Source of the DNA: Maribacter algicola
GTDB lineage: Bacteria > Bacteroidota > Bacteroidia > Flavobacteriales > Flavobacteriaceae
Length of the DNA stretch: 64,000 nucleotides
Direction: 5' to 3'
Assembly: GCF_003933245.1 (NCBI RefSeq)
Contig: NZ_QUSX01000004.1
Coordinates: 62,001 to 126,000, forward strand
Position 1 is the stretch's first letter, and every line of letters starts with the position of its first letter. Of the stretch, positions 44,042-52,666 are shown piece after piece. Below the pieces are notes generated by a model. It did no database searches and was not told where the DNA came from. It saw only the letters and a program-made list of their open reading frames with translations. Both the position numbers and the translations under genes were made by a program.

Positions 44042-46441
44042 ATGATTACAAATACGGAGTTGGAATATAAAGGAAATTTGTATCCCAATCACATTGTCGC
44101 ATTTAAACAGGACAATGATAAACTTTATTTTACCACGGAAAATGGGGTAATTCTTCAAGTGACCATTTTGCGAGGAAGTGTGCTCAGGTTCAGATATGCC
44201 ACGAACCATGTCTTTGAGCCCGATTTTTCCTATGCCATAGATGAAGAGGCTTCACTGGGCTACAGTATTCTGGAAGTAACCGAATCCGAAACGGAATATC
44301 TTGTTAAGACTGCCAGATTGCAGCTTTTGGTGGACAAGATGTCCCTACGTACCCAGATTTCTGATTTGGAGGGAAACATAATCAACGAAGACGAAGCGGG
44401 TTTTCATTGGGAGGAAAATTATGAATATGGCGGCAACACGGTAAAAATGAGTAAAATGACCCCTACCGGTGAAAGTTACTACGGTATGGGCGATAAATCT
44501 GCCCACAGCAATTTAAAGGGAAAACGTGTTGAGAACTGGGTGACGGACTCCTACGCTTATGGGAAGGACCAAGATCCACTTTATAAGGCCATTCCCTTTT
44601 ATATTGGATTGAACAGGGGAAAGGCCTATGGTATTTTTTTCGACAATAGTTTTAAGACCCATTTTGATTTTGCATACGAGAAAAGGACTATTACCAGTTT
44701 TTGGGCGGATGGTGGCGAGATGGACTATTATTTTTTCTATGGCCCTGATATGGCAACCGTGGTATCTGCTTACTCCAATTTAACGGGAACTCCAGATCTG
44801 CCACCCCTTTGGGCCCTTGGTTTTCACCAGTCTAAATGGAGTTACTACCCAGAAAGTAATGTAAGGGAAATTACCCAACAATTTAGGGAGCACAAAATCC
44901 CATGTGATGCCATCTACCTGGATATCGATTATATGGATGGTTTCCGATGTTTTACGTGGGACAGGAACCATTTTCCGGACCCAAAAAGAATGATATCGGA
45001 ATTGGAGAAAGACGGTTTCAAGACCGTGGTAATGATCGACCCGGGCATCAAGATCGATCGCGATTACTGGGTATACCAAGAGGCTCTGGAGAACGATTAT
45101 TTCTGTAAGCGGGGAGATGGCCCTTTGATGCATGGGAAGGTGTGGCCCGGGGAATGTAATTTTCCAGATTTTACGAATCCCGAGGTACGTGAATGGTGGG
45201 CGGAACTGTATAAGGAATTTATGTCGGACATTGGGGTACACGCTGTTTGGAACGATATGAACGAGCCCGCGGTGATGGAAGTTCCCAGCAAGACGGCTCC
45301 TTTAGATACCAGACATAATTACGATGGCCATCCCTGTACTCATAGAAAGGCACATAATGTTTATGGTATGCAAATGGTTAGGGCAACCTATGAGGGCGTC
45401 AAAAAATATGTATACCCAAAAAGACCTTTCGTAATTACAAGGGCTGCGTTTGCAGGTACCCAAAGATATTCATCTACATGGACAGGGGATAATGTTGCCA
45501 CATGGGAACACTTGTGGATTGCCAATGTACAGGTGCAGCGCATGTGTATGAGCGGCTATTCTTTTGTTGGTTCTGACATAGGAGGCTTTGCGGAGCAACC
45601 CAATGGAGAACTTTTTGCAAGATGGGTTCAACTGGGCGTATTCCATCCATTTTGTAGGGTGCACTCCAGTGGAGATCACGGAGATCAGGAGCCTTGGTCC
45701 TTTGGGGCGGATATAACGGATATCGTTCGAAAATTCGTGGAAATTCGGTATCAGTTATTACCATACCTATATACCATGTTCCATAAGTATAGTAAGGAAC
45801 ATGTGCCTATGTTGAAACCATTGGTATATTATGACCAAGAAGACACCCAGACCCATTTCAGAACGGACGAGTTCATTTTTGGAAATCAAATGTTGGTATG
45901 TCCCATTCAAGAACCAAATGCCCATGGAAGGAGAATGTACTTTCCAAAAGGAAACTGGTATGATTTTTGGAACCAGGAATTTTTGAGCGGTGGCAAGGAG
46001 CGTTGGGTAACCGCTGAGTTGGACAAAATACCCATATATGTAAAAGAGGGGGCCGTTATACCAAAATATCCGGTTCAGCAATATGTAGGTCAAATAAAGA
46101 TAACAGAGTTGATATTGGATACCTATTTCAAGATCGGGATAGAAACCTCTGAGGTATACGAGGACGCTCAGGATGGCTATGACTATAAAAAGGGCAGGTA
46201 TTCGTTGCGAAACTTTAAATTGACCGGTAAGGAAAAGTCTTTGACCATCCAGCAATTCAAGGATGGTAGTTTTGTGACCAGTTATGAAAAACTGAAATTC
46301 AATTTTTACGGATTGCCTTTTAAAATAGGAAAGGTTCAGGTGGACAATGAGGAAGTGGATTTGAATTCCATACAGTTCACTAGAGATAATTCAATGTTGA
46401 TAGACAAAAACTTTACCCTTTTGCATCTAACCCCAAAATAA
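44042..46441 (+). CDS. Alpha-glucosidase, glycoside hydrolase family 31
   Basis: A 799-residue GH31 enzyme without a signal peptide, hence probably cytoplasmic. An N-terminal beta domain (about 1-245) precedes the barrel; the catalytic nucleophile Asp is in VWNDMNEPAVME, the acid/base Asp in STWTGDNVATWEHL, and the substrate pocket segments are LGFHQSKWSYYPES, CDAIYLDIDYMDGF and SGYSFVGSDIGGFA. C-terminal beta domains complete it, as in maltase-type enzymes. Substrate is most likely maltose or malto-oligosaccharides released from glycogen or starch, in line with the glgB neighbour. Confidence 0.95.
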   Translation: MITNTELEYKGNLYPNHIVAFKQDNDKLYFTTENGVILQVTILRGSVLRFRYATNHVFEPDFSYAIDEEASLGYSILEVTESETEYLVKTARLQLLVDKMSLRTQISDLEGNIINEDEAGFHWEENYEYGGNTVKMSKMTPTGESYYGMGDKSAHSNLKGKRVENWVTDSYAYGKDQDPLYKAIPFYIGLNRGKAYGIFFDNSFKTHFDFAYEKRTITSFWADGGEMDYYFFYGPDMATVVSAYSNLTGTPDLPPLWALGFHQSKWSYYPESNVREITQQFREHKIPCDAIYLDIDYMDGFRCFTWDRNHFPDPKRMISELEKDGFKTVVMIDPGIKIDRDYWVYQEALENDYFCKRGDGPLMHGKVWPGECNFPDFTNPEVREWWAELYKEFMSDIGVHAVWNDMNEPAVMEVPSKTAPLDTRHNYDGHPCTHRKAHNVYGMQMVRATYEGVKKYVYPKRPFVITRAAFAGTQRYSSTWTGDNVATWEHLWIANVQVQRMCMSGYSFVGSDIGGFAEQPNGELFARWVQLGVFHPFCRVHSSGDHGDQEPWSFGADITDIVRKFVEIRYQLLPYLYTMFHKYSKEHVPMLKPLVYYDQEDTQTHFRTDEFIFGNQMLVCPIQEPNAHGRRMYFPKGNWYDFWNQEFLSGGKERWVTAELDKIPIYVKEGAVIPKYPVQQYVGQIKITELILDTYFKIGIETSEVYEDAQDGYDYKKGRYSLRNFKLTGKEKSLTIQQFKDGSFVTSYEKLKFNFYGLPFKIGKVQVDNEEVDLNSIQFTRDNSMLIDKNFTLLHLTPK

Positions 46442-46449
46442 TATTTTTG
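46420..46449 (+). promoter_or_regulatory. Promoter of the M48 protease gene
   Basis: TTTG at 46420-46423, an 18-bp spacer, then TATTTTTG at 46442-46449. The -33 box is inside the end of the GH31 gene and the -7 box starts directly after its stop. The best fit to the Bacteroidota consensus in the window. Confidence 0.7.
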
Positions 46450-46482
46450 TAATTTTCGAAAACACTGAAAAACACTAATACC

Positions 46483-47292
46483 ATGAAAAGAATAGTTTTG
46501 ATAATTACCCTGTTTTTGGCGGTTTCCGCTTGTAAGGTAAATCCATTTACAGGTCAAAAAACATTGAATTTTTATCCTAACAGTCAAATTTTTCCAATGG
46601 CCTTTGCCCAATATGATCAATTTTTGGGCGAAAATAATGTCGTTAAGGGAACCACGGAGGCACATATGATAACTAGGGTAGGACAAAGAATTTCATCGGC
46701 TGCGGAGCGTTGGCTTTCCGCTAACGGACACCCCGGCTATTTGAATGACTATAAGTGGGAATACAATTTGGTAAAGGACGAAACGGTAAACGCATGGTGT
46801 ATGCCTGGAGGTAAAATAGTTTTCTACACCGGTATATTGCCCATTTGCAACGGGGAGACCGGTGTAGCCGTGGTCATGGGTCATGAGGTTGCCCATGCCT
46901 TGGCCGATCATGGTGCCCAAAGGATGAGCGCCGGTACTTTACAGCAGTTGGGAGCGGTTGCCGGTAACATTGCCATACAGGATCCCCAGAAAAGGAATAT
47001 GTTCAATCAGGCCTATGGTATAGGCTCACAACTTGGGGCTATGTTGCCCTTTAGCCGCAGCCATGAAACGGAGGCCGATCGCATTGGTTTGCAAATAATG
47101 GCCATCGCGGGTTACAACCCTTATGAAGCTGCAGAGCTTTGGAAACGAATGAAGGCTCAGAGTGGGGGGCAGGCACCACCTGAATTTATGAGTACCCACC
47201 CATCCAATGATACCAGGATAAATAACTTAACGGCTTGGGCACCGGAAGCCGCAGCAGAGGCCGCTAAATTTGGAGTGACCAGTTTTAAATAA
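46483..47292 (+). CDS. M48 family metallopeptidase lipoprotein
   Basis: A 269-residue zinc protease of the M48B (Oma1/YcaL/LoiP-like) group. The signal MKRIVLIITLFLAVSAC has lipobox VSAC. The zinc site is HEVAHALADHGAQRMS with both His and the catalytic Glu, followed later by RSHETEADRIGLQIM (third ligand Glu). The active domain also shows NAWCMPGGKIVFYTGILP. E. coli homologues degrade misassembled outer-membrane proteins together with BepA; a similar envelope quality-control role is likely. It has its own promoter and terminator. Confidence 0.94.
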   Translation: MKRIVLIITLFLAVSACKVNPFTGQKTLNFYPNSQIFPMAFAQYDQFLGENNVVKGTTEAHMITRVGQRISSAAERWLSANGHPGYLNDYKWEYNLVKDETVNAWCMPGGKIVFYTGILPICNGETGVAVVMGHEVAHALADHGAQRMSAGTLQQLGAVAGNIAIQDPQKRNMFNQAYGIGSQLGAMLPFSRSHETEADRIGLQIMAIAGYNPYEAAELWKRMKAQSGGQAPPEFMSTHPSNDTRINNLTAWAPEAAAEAAKFGVTSFK

Positions 47293-47316
47293 TACATGCA
47301 TTTTTATTGTATATTC

Positions 47317-47345
47317 AGGCCGTTCTAGGGAACGGCCTTTATTTT
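47317..47345 (+). terminator. Rho-independent terminator of the M48 gene
   Basis: A 9-bp perfect stem, AGGCCGTTC with GAACGGCCT, loop TAGG, and a T-rich tail, 24 bp after the stop. It ends just before the TTG start of the MFS gene. Confidence 0.88.
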
Positions 47346-47353
47346 ACCCAATA

Positions 47354-48685
47354 TTGAAAACACTGGTTTTAAAAGGAAGTAAAAAACTATTGAACGCTTG
47401 GGCGTTCTATGACTGGGCCAATTCCGTCTATAGTTTGGTGATTTCTTCAGCCGTTTTCCCTATTTTTTACGGAGCACTTTTTCGCGTTGCGGAAATTGAA
47501 AAGGTAAACGTTTTTGGGGTTGAAATCGCAAGGGCCCCGCTGATTAGCTACACGACGTCCCTCGCTTTTGTGTTTATCGCGATCATTACCCCCTTGATTT
47601 CTGGAATTGCGGATTATTTAGGGAACAAGAAAATCTTCATGCAATTCTTTTGTTATTTGGGTGGCTTATCCTGCATTGGTCTAAGTTGGTTTTCACTTGA
47701 AAATATTTATTTCGGACTGCTTTGTTACTTTTTTGGACTTGTTGGGTTTTGGGTAAGTTTTGCCATCAATAATTCGTATTTGCCAGATGTGGCCTATCCA
47801 GAACAGCAGGACGCCGTTAGTGCAAAAGGGTTTTCCTTAGGATATATAGGCAGTGTTTTGTTGTTATTGGTGAATTTGGCCATGGTCATGAAACCGGAAG
47901 TTTTTGGGATTACCACGGATGCCGCTGGTGTGGCCGAAATCAAGGCAATGAAATACTCGTTTGTTTCCGTTGGCATTTGGTGGATAGTCTTTGCACAGTA
48001 TAGTTTTTACTACCTCCCCAAGGGGAACAAGCGCGAAGGAGAACGGACCAATGTTATTTTGAACGGTTTTAGGGAGTTAAAAAGTGTATGGCACCAGTTA
48101 GGAAACCAGACTCGGTTAAAGCGATATCTAGGGGCATTCTTTGTATACAGTATGGCCGTGCAGACCGTAATGTTGATCGCTACTTATTTTGGGGAGGAAG
48201 AAATAGGTTGGGGCTCTGATACCGAACGAACTACAGGCTTGATCGTAAGTATCCTGGTCATTCAAATTGTGGCCATATTTGGGGCTTCCGTTACCGCTTG
48301 GGCCTCAAAGAATTTTGGAAATATAAAAACGCTTATCGTGGTAAACGCACTTTGGGTCGTCATATGTGTATATGCGTATTTTTTGATTACACCGATGGAT
48401 TTCTATATAGCCGCCGGATGTGTTGGATTGGTGATGGGCGGCATTCAGGCCCTGTCACGTTCCACCTATTCCAAGTTCATCCCCGAGACTAAGGATACCA
48501 CCTCTTTTTTTAGTTTCTATGATGTTGCCGAAAAAATAGGAATTATCATAGGTACCTTTTTGTATGGTTTTATTGCACAGTTTACGGGTAGTATGCGAAA
48601 TGCAATTATTTTTTTAGGTGTTTTTTTCCTCGTTGGTATGTTGTTGCTTACACGGGTCAAGCAACTAAAAAGACCCCTTGAATAA
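47354..48685 (+). CDS. MFS transporter, UMF1 (Atg22-like) family (TTG start)
   Basis: A 443-residue polytopic transporter with 12 hydrophobic segments. The N-terminal family signature AWAFYDWANSVYSLVISSAV is followed by INNSYLPDVAYPEQQDAVSA and GGIQALSRSTYSKFIPETKD, the typical marks of the UMF1 group, whose best-known eukaryotic relative Atg22 exports amino acids from the vacuole. Only a TTG (giving MKTLVLKGSKKLLN) can start the frame, as no ATG is in frame before the signature. A terminator hairpin of the M48 gene lies only 9 bp upstream of this start. The substrate is unknown. Confidence 0.88.
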   Translation: MKTLVLKGSKKLLNAWAFYDWANSVYSLVISSAVFPIFYGALFRVAEIEKVNVFGVEIARAPLISYTTSLAFVFIAIITPLISGIADYLGNKKIFMQFFCYLGGLSCIGLSWFSLENIYFGLLCYFFGLVGFWVSFAINNSYLPDVAYPEQQDAVSAKGFSLGYIGSVLLLLVNLAMVMKPEVFGITTDAAGVAEIKAMKYSFVSVGIWWIVFAQYSFYYLPKGNKREGERTNVILNGFRELKSVWHQLGNQTRLKRYLGAFFVYSMAVQTVMLIATYFGEEEIGWGSDTERTTGLIVSILVIQIVAIFGASVTAWASKNFGNIKTLIVVNALWVVICVYAYFLITPMDFYIAAGCVGLVMGGIQALSRSTYSKFIPETKDTTSFFSFYDVAEKIGIIIGTFLYGFIAQFTGSMRNAIIFLGVFFLVGMLLLTRVKQLKRPLE

Positions 48686-48694
48686 GAGGCCTTT
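48669..48694. terminator. Weak convergent terminator hairpin
   Basis: AAAGACCCCTT and AAGAGGCCTTT pair with two mismatches around the loop GAAT. It spans the MFS stop codon and lies 30 bp before the convergent DUF2807 stop. Imperfect, so low confidence. Confidence 0.4.
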
Positions 48695-48724
48695 CTACAG
48701 TTGTTGATTGTTCGCAGTTTGATT

Positions 48725-49450
48725 TTATCCTTTGGAAATATCTCCGGAACCGGAGGTTTTGGTGTCTATCTTTTCAGGATTTCCTCTGTAGGTAATATCC
48801 CCGGAACCTGAAACCCTCGCTTTTAGCATTTTATTGGCGGTCACCTTAATGTCCGCCGAGCCGGATACTGTTGCATCCACATTATCGGCTTCCATGTCAA
48901 AGGCCTTAATATCCCCACTCCCGGAAATGGTAGCGTCAAAATCCCGGGTACTGCCACTTAACGTAATATCTCCGGACCCGGACATACTGGCACTTACCGT
49001 ATTTGTATCCACATCCAAGGTAATGTCGCCGGATCCGGACATAGCCGTTTCCAAATTGTCTGTTTTTATCGTGGTCTTACCCTCAATATCTCCCGAACCG
49101 GATAGTGCAATGGCATCCACGCTTTCAACGGGAACGGTTATCGTGATACCATTTTTCCAAGAGGAAGGTTTTAAGTTGACCCCTTTTTCCGTCTTGATTT
49201 CCAATTTTCCATTTTTTACTTCGGTAATAATGTATTCTAATAGATTCGATTCCCCTGTAAGTGTCAATTGACCTTCTTTGCCATCTACCAAATGTACATC
49301 GAACCAACCCGATACACCAATGGCATCGTAGTCGCTTGTGCTTCTGTTTATGGTAACCTCGTCCCCATTACCATTTATTTTTTTGCCCCATTGTGCAGAG
49401 CAGGAAACTGTCATGGCCAAAACAATGGCTAGTGTTGTGATTTTTTTCAT
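48725..49450 (-). CDS. DUF2807 (head GIN domain) exported beta-repeat protein
   Basis: A 241-residue protein with an N-terminal signal, MKKITTLAIVLAMTVSCSAQ, that contains a lipobox-like SC. The mature part carries the DUF2807 pattern, in which the motif SGSGDI recurs every 20-22 residues: six SGSGDI copies and one SGSADI between about residues 110 and 241. This spacing suggests a right-handed beta-helix with one turn per repeat. The function of DUF2807 proteins is unknown. It is the last gene of a four-gene unit with a sigma factor, a membrane protein and a DUF4097 protein, 45 bp after the latter. Confidence 0.9.
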   Translation of the reverse strand: MKKITTLAIVLAMTVSCSAQWGKKINGNGDEVTINRSTSDYDAIGVSGWFDVHLVDGKEGQLTLTGESNLLEYIITEVKNGKLEIKTEKGVNLKPSSWKNGITITVPVESVDAIALSGSGDIEGKTTIKTDNLETAMSGSGDITLDVDTNTVSASMSGSGDITLSGSTRDFDATISGSGDIKAFDMEADNVDATVSGSADIKVTANKMLKARVSGSGDITYRGNPEKIDTKTSGSGDISKG

Positions 49451-49495
49451 TTTTAATTGATTTTGAGCTGAACATCGTTCAGCTTTTGATTGATA

Positions 49496-50590
49496 TTAAT
49501 TTTTGATAAAACTGATGCTTCCGTAGTCACTGTTCAAGGTAACCATATTTCCACTTGCTTGGCTTCCATAGTAGCCTTTATAGTGCTTGGAGGTCGACTT
49601 TTCCTCACTGATATTGATAACAAAATCATCTTTTCCGCTCACGCCCGCATAACTGGTGGTGATATCGAAGTCGAAGTGGTAGTTGGCGTCATAACCTATT
49701 TTAACCCCCGTGTAATCTGACCTGATATTGACATTGCCTGCATCTTGGGCCAGTTCCTCGATCCGTATGGAGCCATAGTCAGATGAAATATCAACATTCC
49801 CATGGATACTTCCCAATTTTATGGTAATGTAGTCACCATTTCCCTGTACATTTTTTGCATCCCCAACTTCCATTTTTCCATAATCACTGCCGTAATCCAA
49901 GTTTTCCATCTGGTCTATTTTGACATTTGTATAATCGGCATTGACTTTTAGGTTTCCCGCTTTTTCAATGGTGAAGCCTGAATAATCAGCTTTGATCTCA
50001 CCGCTGTTTATGAATCCTATGGTGGAGTTTGAGGTGTAATCAAAATTCAATTGATTGTTTCTGCCCCTAAGTTCCCCAATTTCCAGCCTTCCATAATCAC
50101 AACTAATCTTTGCATGGCCGTCTATTCTGTCCAATATTATGGATCCGTAGTCATTGTCAAGATTTATGCTGTTTTTGACGGGAAGTTTAATGGTATAGTT
50201 GATTTGCATGTTCACATTGTTGCTTCTGCCCCAATTCCAGCCCCAGCCACTTTTGTTGTCGTTAAATTTCGTTTCTGCGGATACAATAGAGCTACTGGCG
50301 TCAAAATTCACTGAAATTTCATCCAGTTTTTGCTGTACTTTCTCCTCATTGTTGCCATTGGTCTTAATATGGACCTCGATCATGATCCTATTTTCGTTCC
50401 ATGAAGTAATGTTCAAATTACCATAGCTGTTATCTACCTTCAAAAGTGCATCGGGATTTACGTTGAACTCTTTTTTAATGGTCTTTTCCTTGGTGTACTT
50501 ACCGTTTAGTTTTCCGCCATTATCGGCCAATAGTATCGCCGGAAAAAGGAAGATTAGCAATAGGCTATATTTAAATAGTAATGTTTTCAT
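49496..50590 (-). CDS. DUF4097 exported beta-repeat protein
   Basis: A 364-residue protein with signal peptide MKTLLFKYSLLLIFLFPAIL. The body is a long series of beta turns with a recurring DYG or DYT motif (NDYGSIILDRI, SCDYGRLEIG, NADYTNVKI, GSDYGKMEVG, SSDYGSIRIEEL, RSDYTGVKIG, NSDYGSISFIKN), again spaced by about 20 residues and indicating a beta-helix. DUF4097 is regularly found in sigma-controlled operons of Bacteroidota, with unknown function. It lies between the putative anti-sigma gene and the DUF2807 gene, all on the minus strand. Confidence 0.9.
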   Translation of the reverse strand: MKTLLFKYSLLLIFLFPAILLADNGGKLNGKYTKEKTIKKEFNVNPDALLKVDNSYGNLNITSWNENRIMIEVHIKTNGNNEEKVQQKLDEISVNFDASSSIVSAETKFNDNKSGWGWNWGRSNNVNMQINYTIKLPVKNSINLDNDYGSIILDRIDGHAKISCDYGRLEIGELRGRNNQLNFDYTSNSTIGFINSGEIKADYSGFTIEKAGNLKVNADYTNVKIDQMENLDYGSDYGKMEVGDAKNVQGNGDYITIKLGSIHGNVDISSDYGSIRIEELAQDAGNVNIRSDYTGVKIGYDANYHFDFDITTSYAGVSGKDDFVINISEEKSTSKHYKGYYGSQASGNMVTLNSDYGSISFIKN

Positions 50591-50653
50591 TTGTATGTTT
50601 TTTATTGTTTTTAATGGACAAAAGCAATGAACCGTTTATTGGTCTTTGATAGA

Positions 50654-51220
50654 TCAAAGAATATTTTGGTTCATTTCGTCATCGTAATTTTTTATATTTT
50701 TTATAGTTTCGATTTGGTTTAAAACGTCGTTCAGCAAGTCGATCCTTGTCTGGAAATTGGTAATCATGGCACTTAGTATTAATTTGCTGTTACCCCCGTT
50801 TAACAACTCATTTTCCAACATTTTATAGTCCTGTTCCAGTTTTTTAAGCTGGTCCAAGGTGTCTGAAATTATTTTTCTTGTTTCAGGGGTTTCCTCAGCT
50901 TCCAACTCCTTTATTTGCTGCTCGATGAGACTTGCAAAGTAAAACTGGGTATTGGCCGCTTCGGGCGAGATTTCAGCTACTTGCTCCTCCAAACTGGGAT
51001 TGGAATCCATCGCGCCATACGCCAATGCAACCAAAAGCGCCATGGAAGCCGCTATGGACAAAGGTTTCCACCAAATGAAGTGAGTTTTGGACAATGAAAC
51101 GGTTTGATTGGCCTTGTTCAGTTTGGCCAAAAAACGTTCTTGGTGCCCCAATGCTGGTTCTTCCGTATCAAAACGGCCTTGAAGTGTTTTGAACAAATTC
51201 TCTAGATTATCTTTTTCCAT
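50654..51220 (-). CDS. Putative anti-sigma factor, single-pass membrane protein
   Basis: A 188-residue protein with a cytoplasmic N-terminus of about 45 residues (ENLFKTLQGRFDTEEPALGH, FLAKLNKAN), one membrane helix (WKPLSIAASMALLVALAYGA) and a periplasmic helical part rich in Glu and Lys (EQQIKELEAEETPETRKIIS) that probably forms a coiled coil. Its start shares one base with the stop of the upstream sigma factor (TGATG), so translation is coupled. This arrangement is that of an anti-sigma factor; the sequence has no named domain. Stimulus is unknown. Confidence 0.72.
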   Translation of the reverse strand: MEKDNLENLFKTLQGRFDTEEPALGHQERFLAKLNKANQTVSLSKTHFIWWKPLSIAASMALLVALAYGAMDSNPSLEEQVAEISPEAANTQFYFASLIEQQIKELEAEETPETRKIISDTLDQLKKLEQDYKMLENELLNGGNSKLILSAMITNFQTRIDLLNDVLNQIETIKNIKNYDDEMNQNIL

Positions 51221-51774
51221 CAGTTCTCAATTAATAATTCTTTTCTAAGACTTTCCTTTGCCCTGGAAATGGTGGTCCTACAATTGGCATAGCTCATATT
51301 CATTATGGAACTAATTTCCTCGTAGTCGTAACCCTCGATCAAATGTAAGGTCAAAGAAATTCTGTAATTGTCTTTTAAGCGTTTCATGGTTTCCATTACT
51401 TTTTGAGCCTTTTGTTCAGCAAACACATGATCCGAAGCAATTCCGTCATTATCTTCGACCTTGTACATTAAATCGTCCAGCGCAACTTCATTCTTTTTCC
51501 GTTGCTTTTTGTAATGGTAAATACTGTTGTTCACTACAATTCTCCTAAGCCATGCGCCAAAAGTAACCTCGCCCCTAAAAGTATCCAGTTTCGTAAACGC
51601 GTTCAAAAACGACTCCTGCATAATGTCTTCGGCCTCTGCACTATGTTTTACAATTCGCAAAGCAGTGTTGTACATAGCTTTGTAATACCGATTGTAAACT
51701 TCCATTTGTGCACTTTGTTTACCTTCCTTGCACGATTGCAATAAATCATCAATATGTACCTTACTTTGGCTCAA
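51220..51774 (-). CDS. ECF RNA polymerase sigma factor (TTG start)
   Basis: A 184-residue sigma factor. Region 2 is YYKAMYNTALRIVKHSAEAE with DIMQESFLNAFTKLDTF, followed by TFGAWLRRIVVNNSIYHYKK; region 4 is HLIEGYDYEEISSIMNMSYA with NCRTTISRAKESLRK. The frame opens with TTG (MSQSKVHIDDL); the next upstream in-frame codons run to a stop with no ATG. It is the head of a four-gene operon with an anti-sigma candidate and two beta-repeat proteins, so it probably drives its own operon in response to an envelope signal (inference). Confidence 0.92.
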   Translation of the reverse strand: MSQSKVHIDDLLQSCKEGKQSAQMEVYNRYYKAMYNTALRIVKHSAEAEDIMQESFLNAFTKLDTFRGEVTFGAWLRRIVVNNSIYHYKKQRKKNEVALDDLMYKVEDNDGIASDHVFAEQKAQKVMETMKRLKDNYRISLTLHLIEGYDYEEISSIMNMSYANCRTTISRAKESLRKELLIEN

Positions 51775-51866
51775 AAAGTGATTGGTTTGTCTAAGAGATG
51801 ACTCAATTTACCTATTGTTACAGTTTTGACCGAAAAGTTTTTCTAAATTGAATTTTTGTTACAAAC

Positions 51867-51874
51867 TAAATTTG
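51867..51874 (+). promoter_or_regulatory. Candidate promoter -7 box for the acetyltransferase gene
   Basis: TAAATTTG, an exact TAnnTTTG match, 22 bp before the ATG at 51896. A partial TTG lies 16 bp upstream. Confidence 0.5.
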
Positions 51875-51895
51875 GACTAACAATAAATTTACGCG

Positions 51896-52471
51896 ATGAC
51901 AGAAAGGGAAAAAATGCTCCAGGGAAAGGTCTATAATTCCAGGGATCCTGAACTTTTGGAGAGGTATTTTCGTGCAAGAAGTCTAGTCAAGAAGTTCAAC
52001 GATTTGGATGCTGACCTAGTGTTGGAACGCCAGGAAATCCTATCTCAACTTTTTGAGCATATAGGAAAAGGGGTGTGGATAGAGTCTCCTTTCTATTGTG
52101 ATTATGGGAATAATATTTCGATTGGAGAGGGCACCTTCGTGAATATGAACTGCACCTTTTTGGACAATAACAAGATTAGCATTGGAAAAAATGTGCTCAT
52201 AGCACCTTACGTTCAGATTTATACGGCTTCCCATCCTTTAAGGGCCTCTGAGAGGATATTGGTAAATAATAATGACGGTGCGCCCTATATAACTAAAAGT
52301 TTGCCCGTAACAATTGGCGATAATGTCTGGATCGGCGGCAACGCTGTTATTTGTCCCGGGGTTATCGTAGGTGAAAATGTTACTATTGGGGCAGGAAGTG
52401 TCGTCACCAAGAACATACCGGATAATACGCTTGCCTTTGGCAATCCGTGCAGGGTCATAAGAGAACTTTAG
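51896..52471 (+). CDS. Sugar O-acetyltransferase (maltose/galactoside acetyltransferase type)
   Basis: A 191-residue left-handed beta-helix (LbH) acetyltransferase. The N-terminal Mac-type helical segment [20 protein letters not shown] is followed by hexapeptide repeats ([74 protein letters not shown]). The catalytic His is in QIYTASHPL. It transfers acetyl from acetyl-CoA to a sugar hydroxyl; the exact acceptor is not fixed by sequence. It is divergent from the sigma factor operon by about 120 bp. Confidence 0.93.
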   Translation: MTEREKMLQGKVYNSRDPELLERYFRARSLVKKFNDLDADLVLERQEILSQLFEHIGKGVWIESPFYCDYGNNISIGEGTFVNMNCTFLDNNKISIGKNVLIAPYVQIYTASHPLRASERILVNNNDGAPYITKSLPVTIGDNVWIGGNAVICPGVIVGENVTIGAGSVVTKNIPDNTLAFGNPCRVIREL

Positions 52472-52666
52472 TATTTGTATTCTTTGTTTTATAGTAACCA
52501 AAAAATACAAGATCGGTTACTATATAAATGGCACAGGAATTGAAATGGATAGGGCGTAGAAAGACAATTAAAACGACATAAACCCTGTAAGCATGGTCTA
52601 TCAAGGGTTTTTGAATTTTGAACGATAAAAAAAGTGCACGCTGTTTAATGACAGAATGACCGATAT

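Noticed and set aside
48725-49120. Tandem DNA repeat or CRISPR-like array suggested by repeated CCGGA blocks
   Set aside because: The repetition follows the SGSGDI codons of the DUF2807 gene; the sequence in between is coding and differs in each unit.
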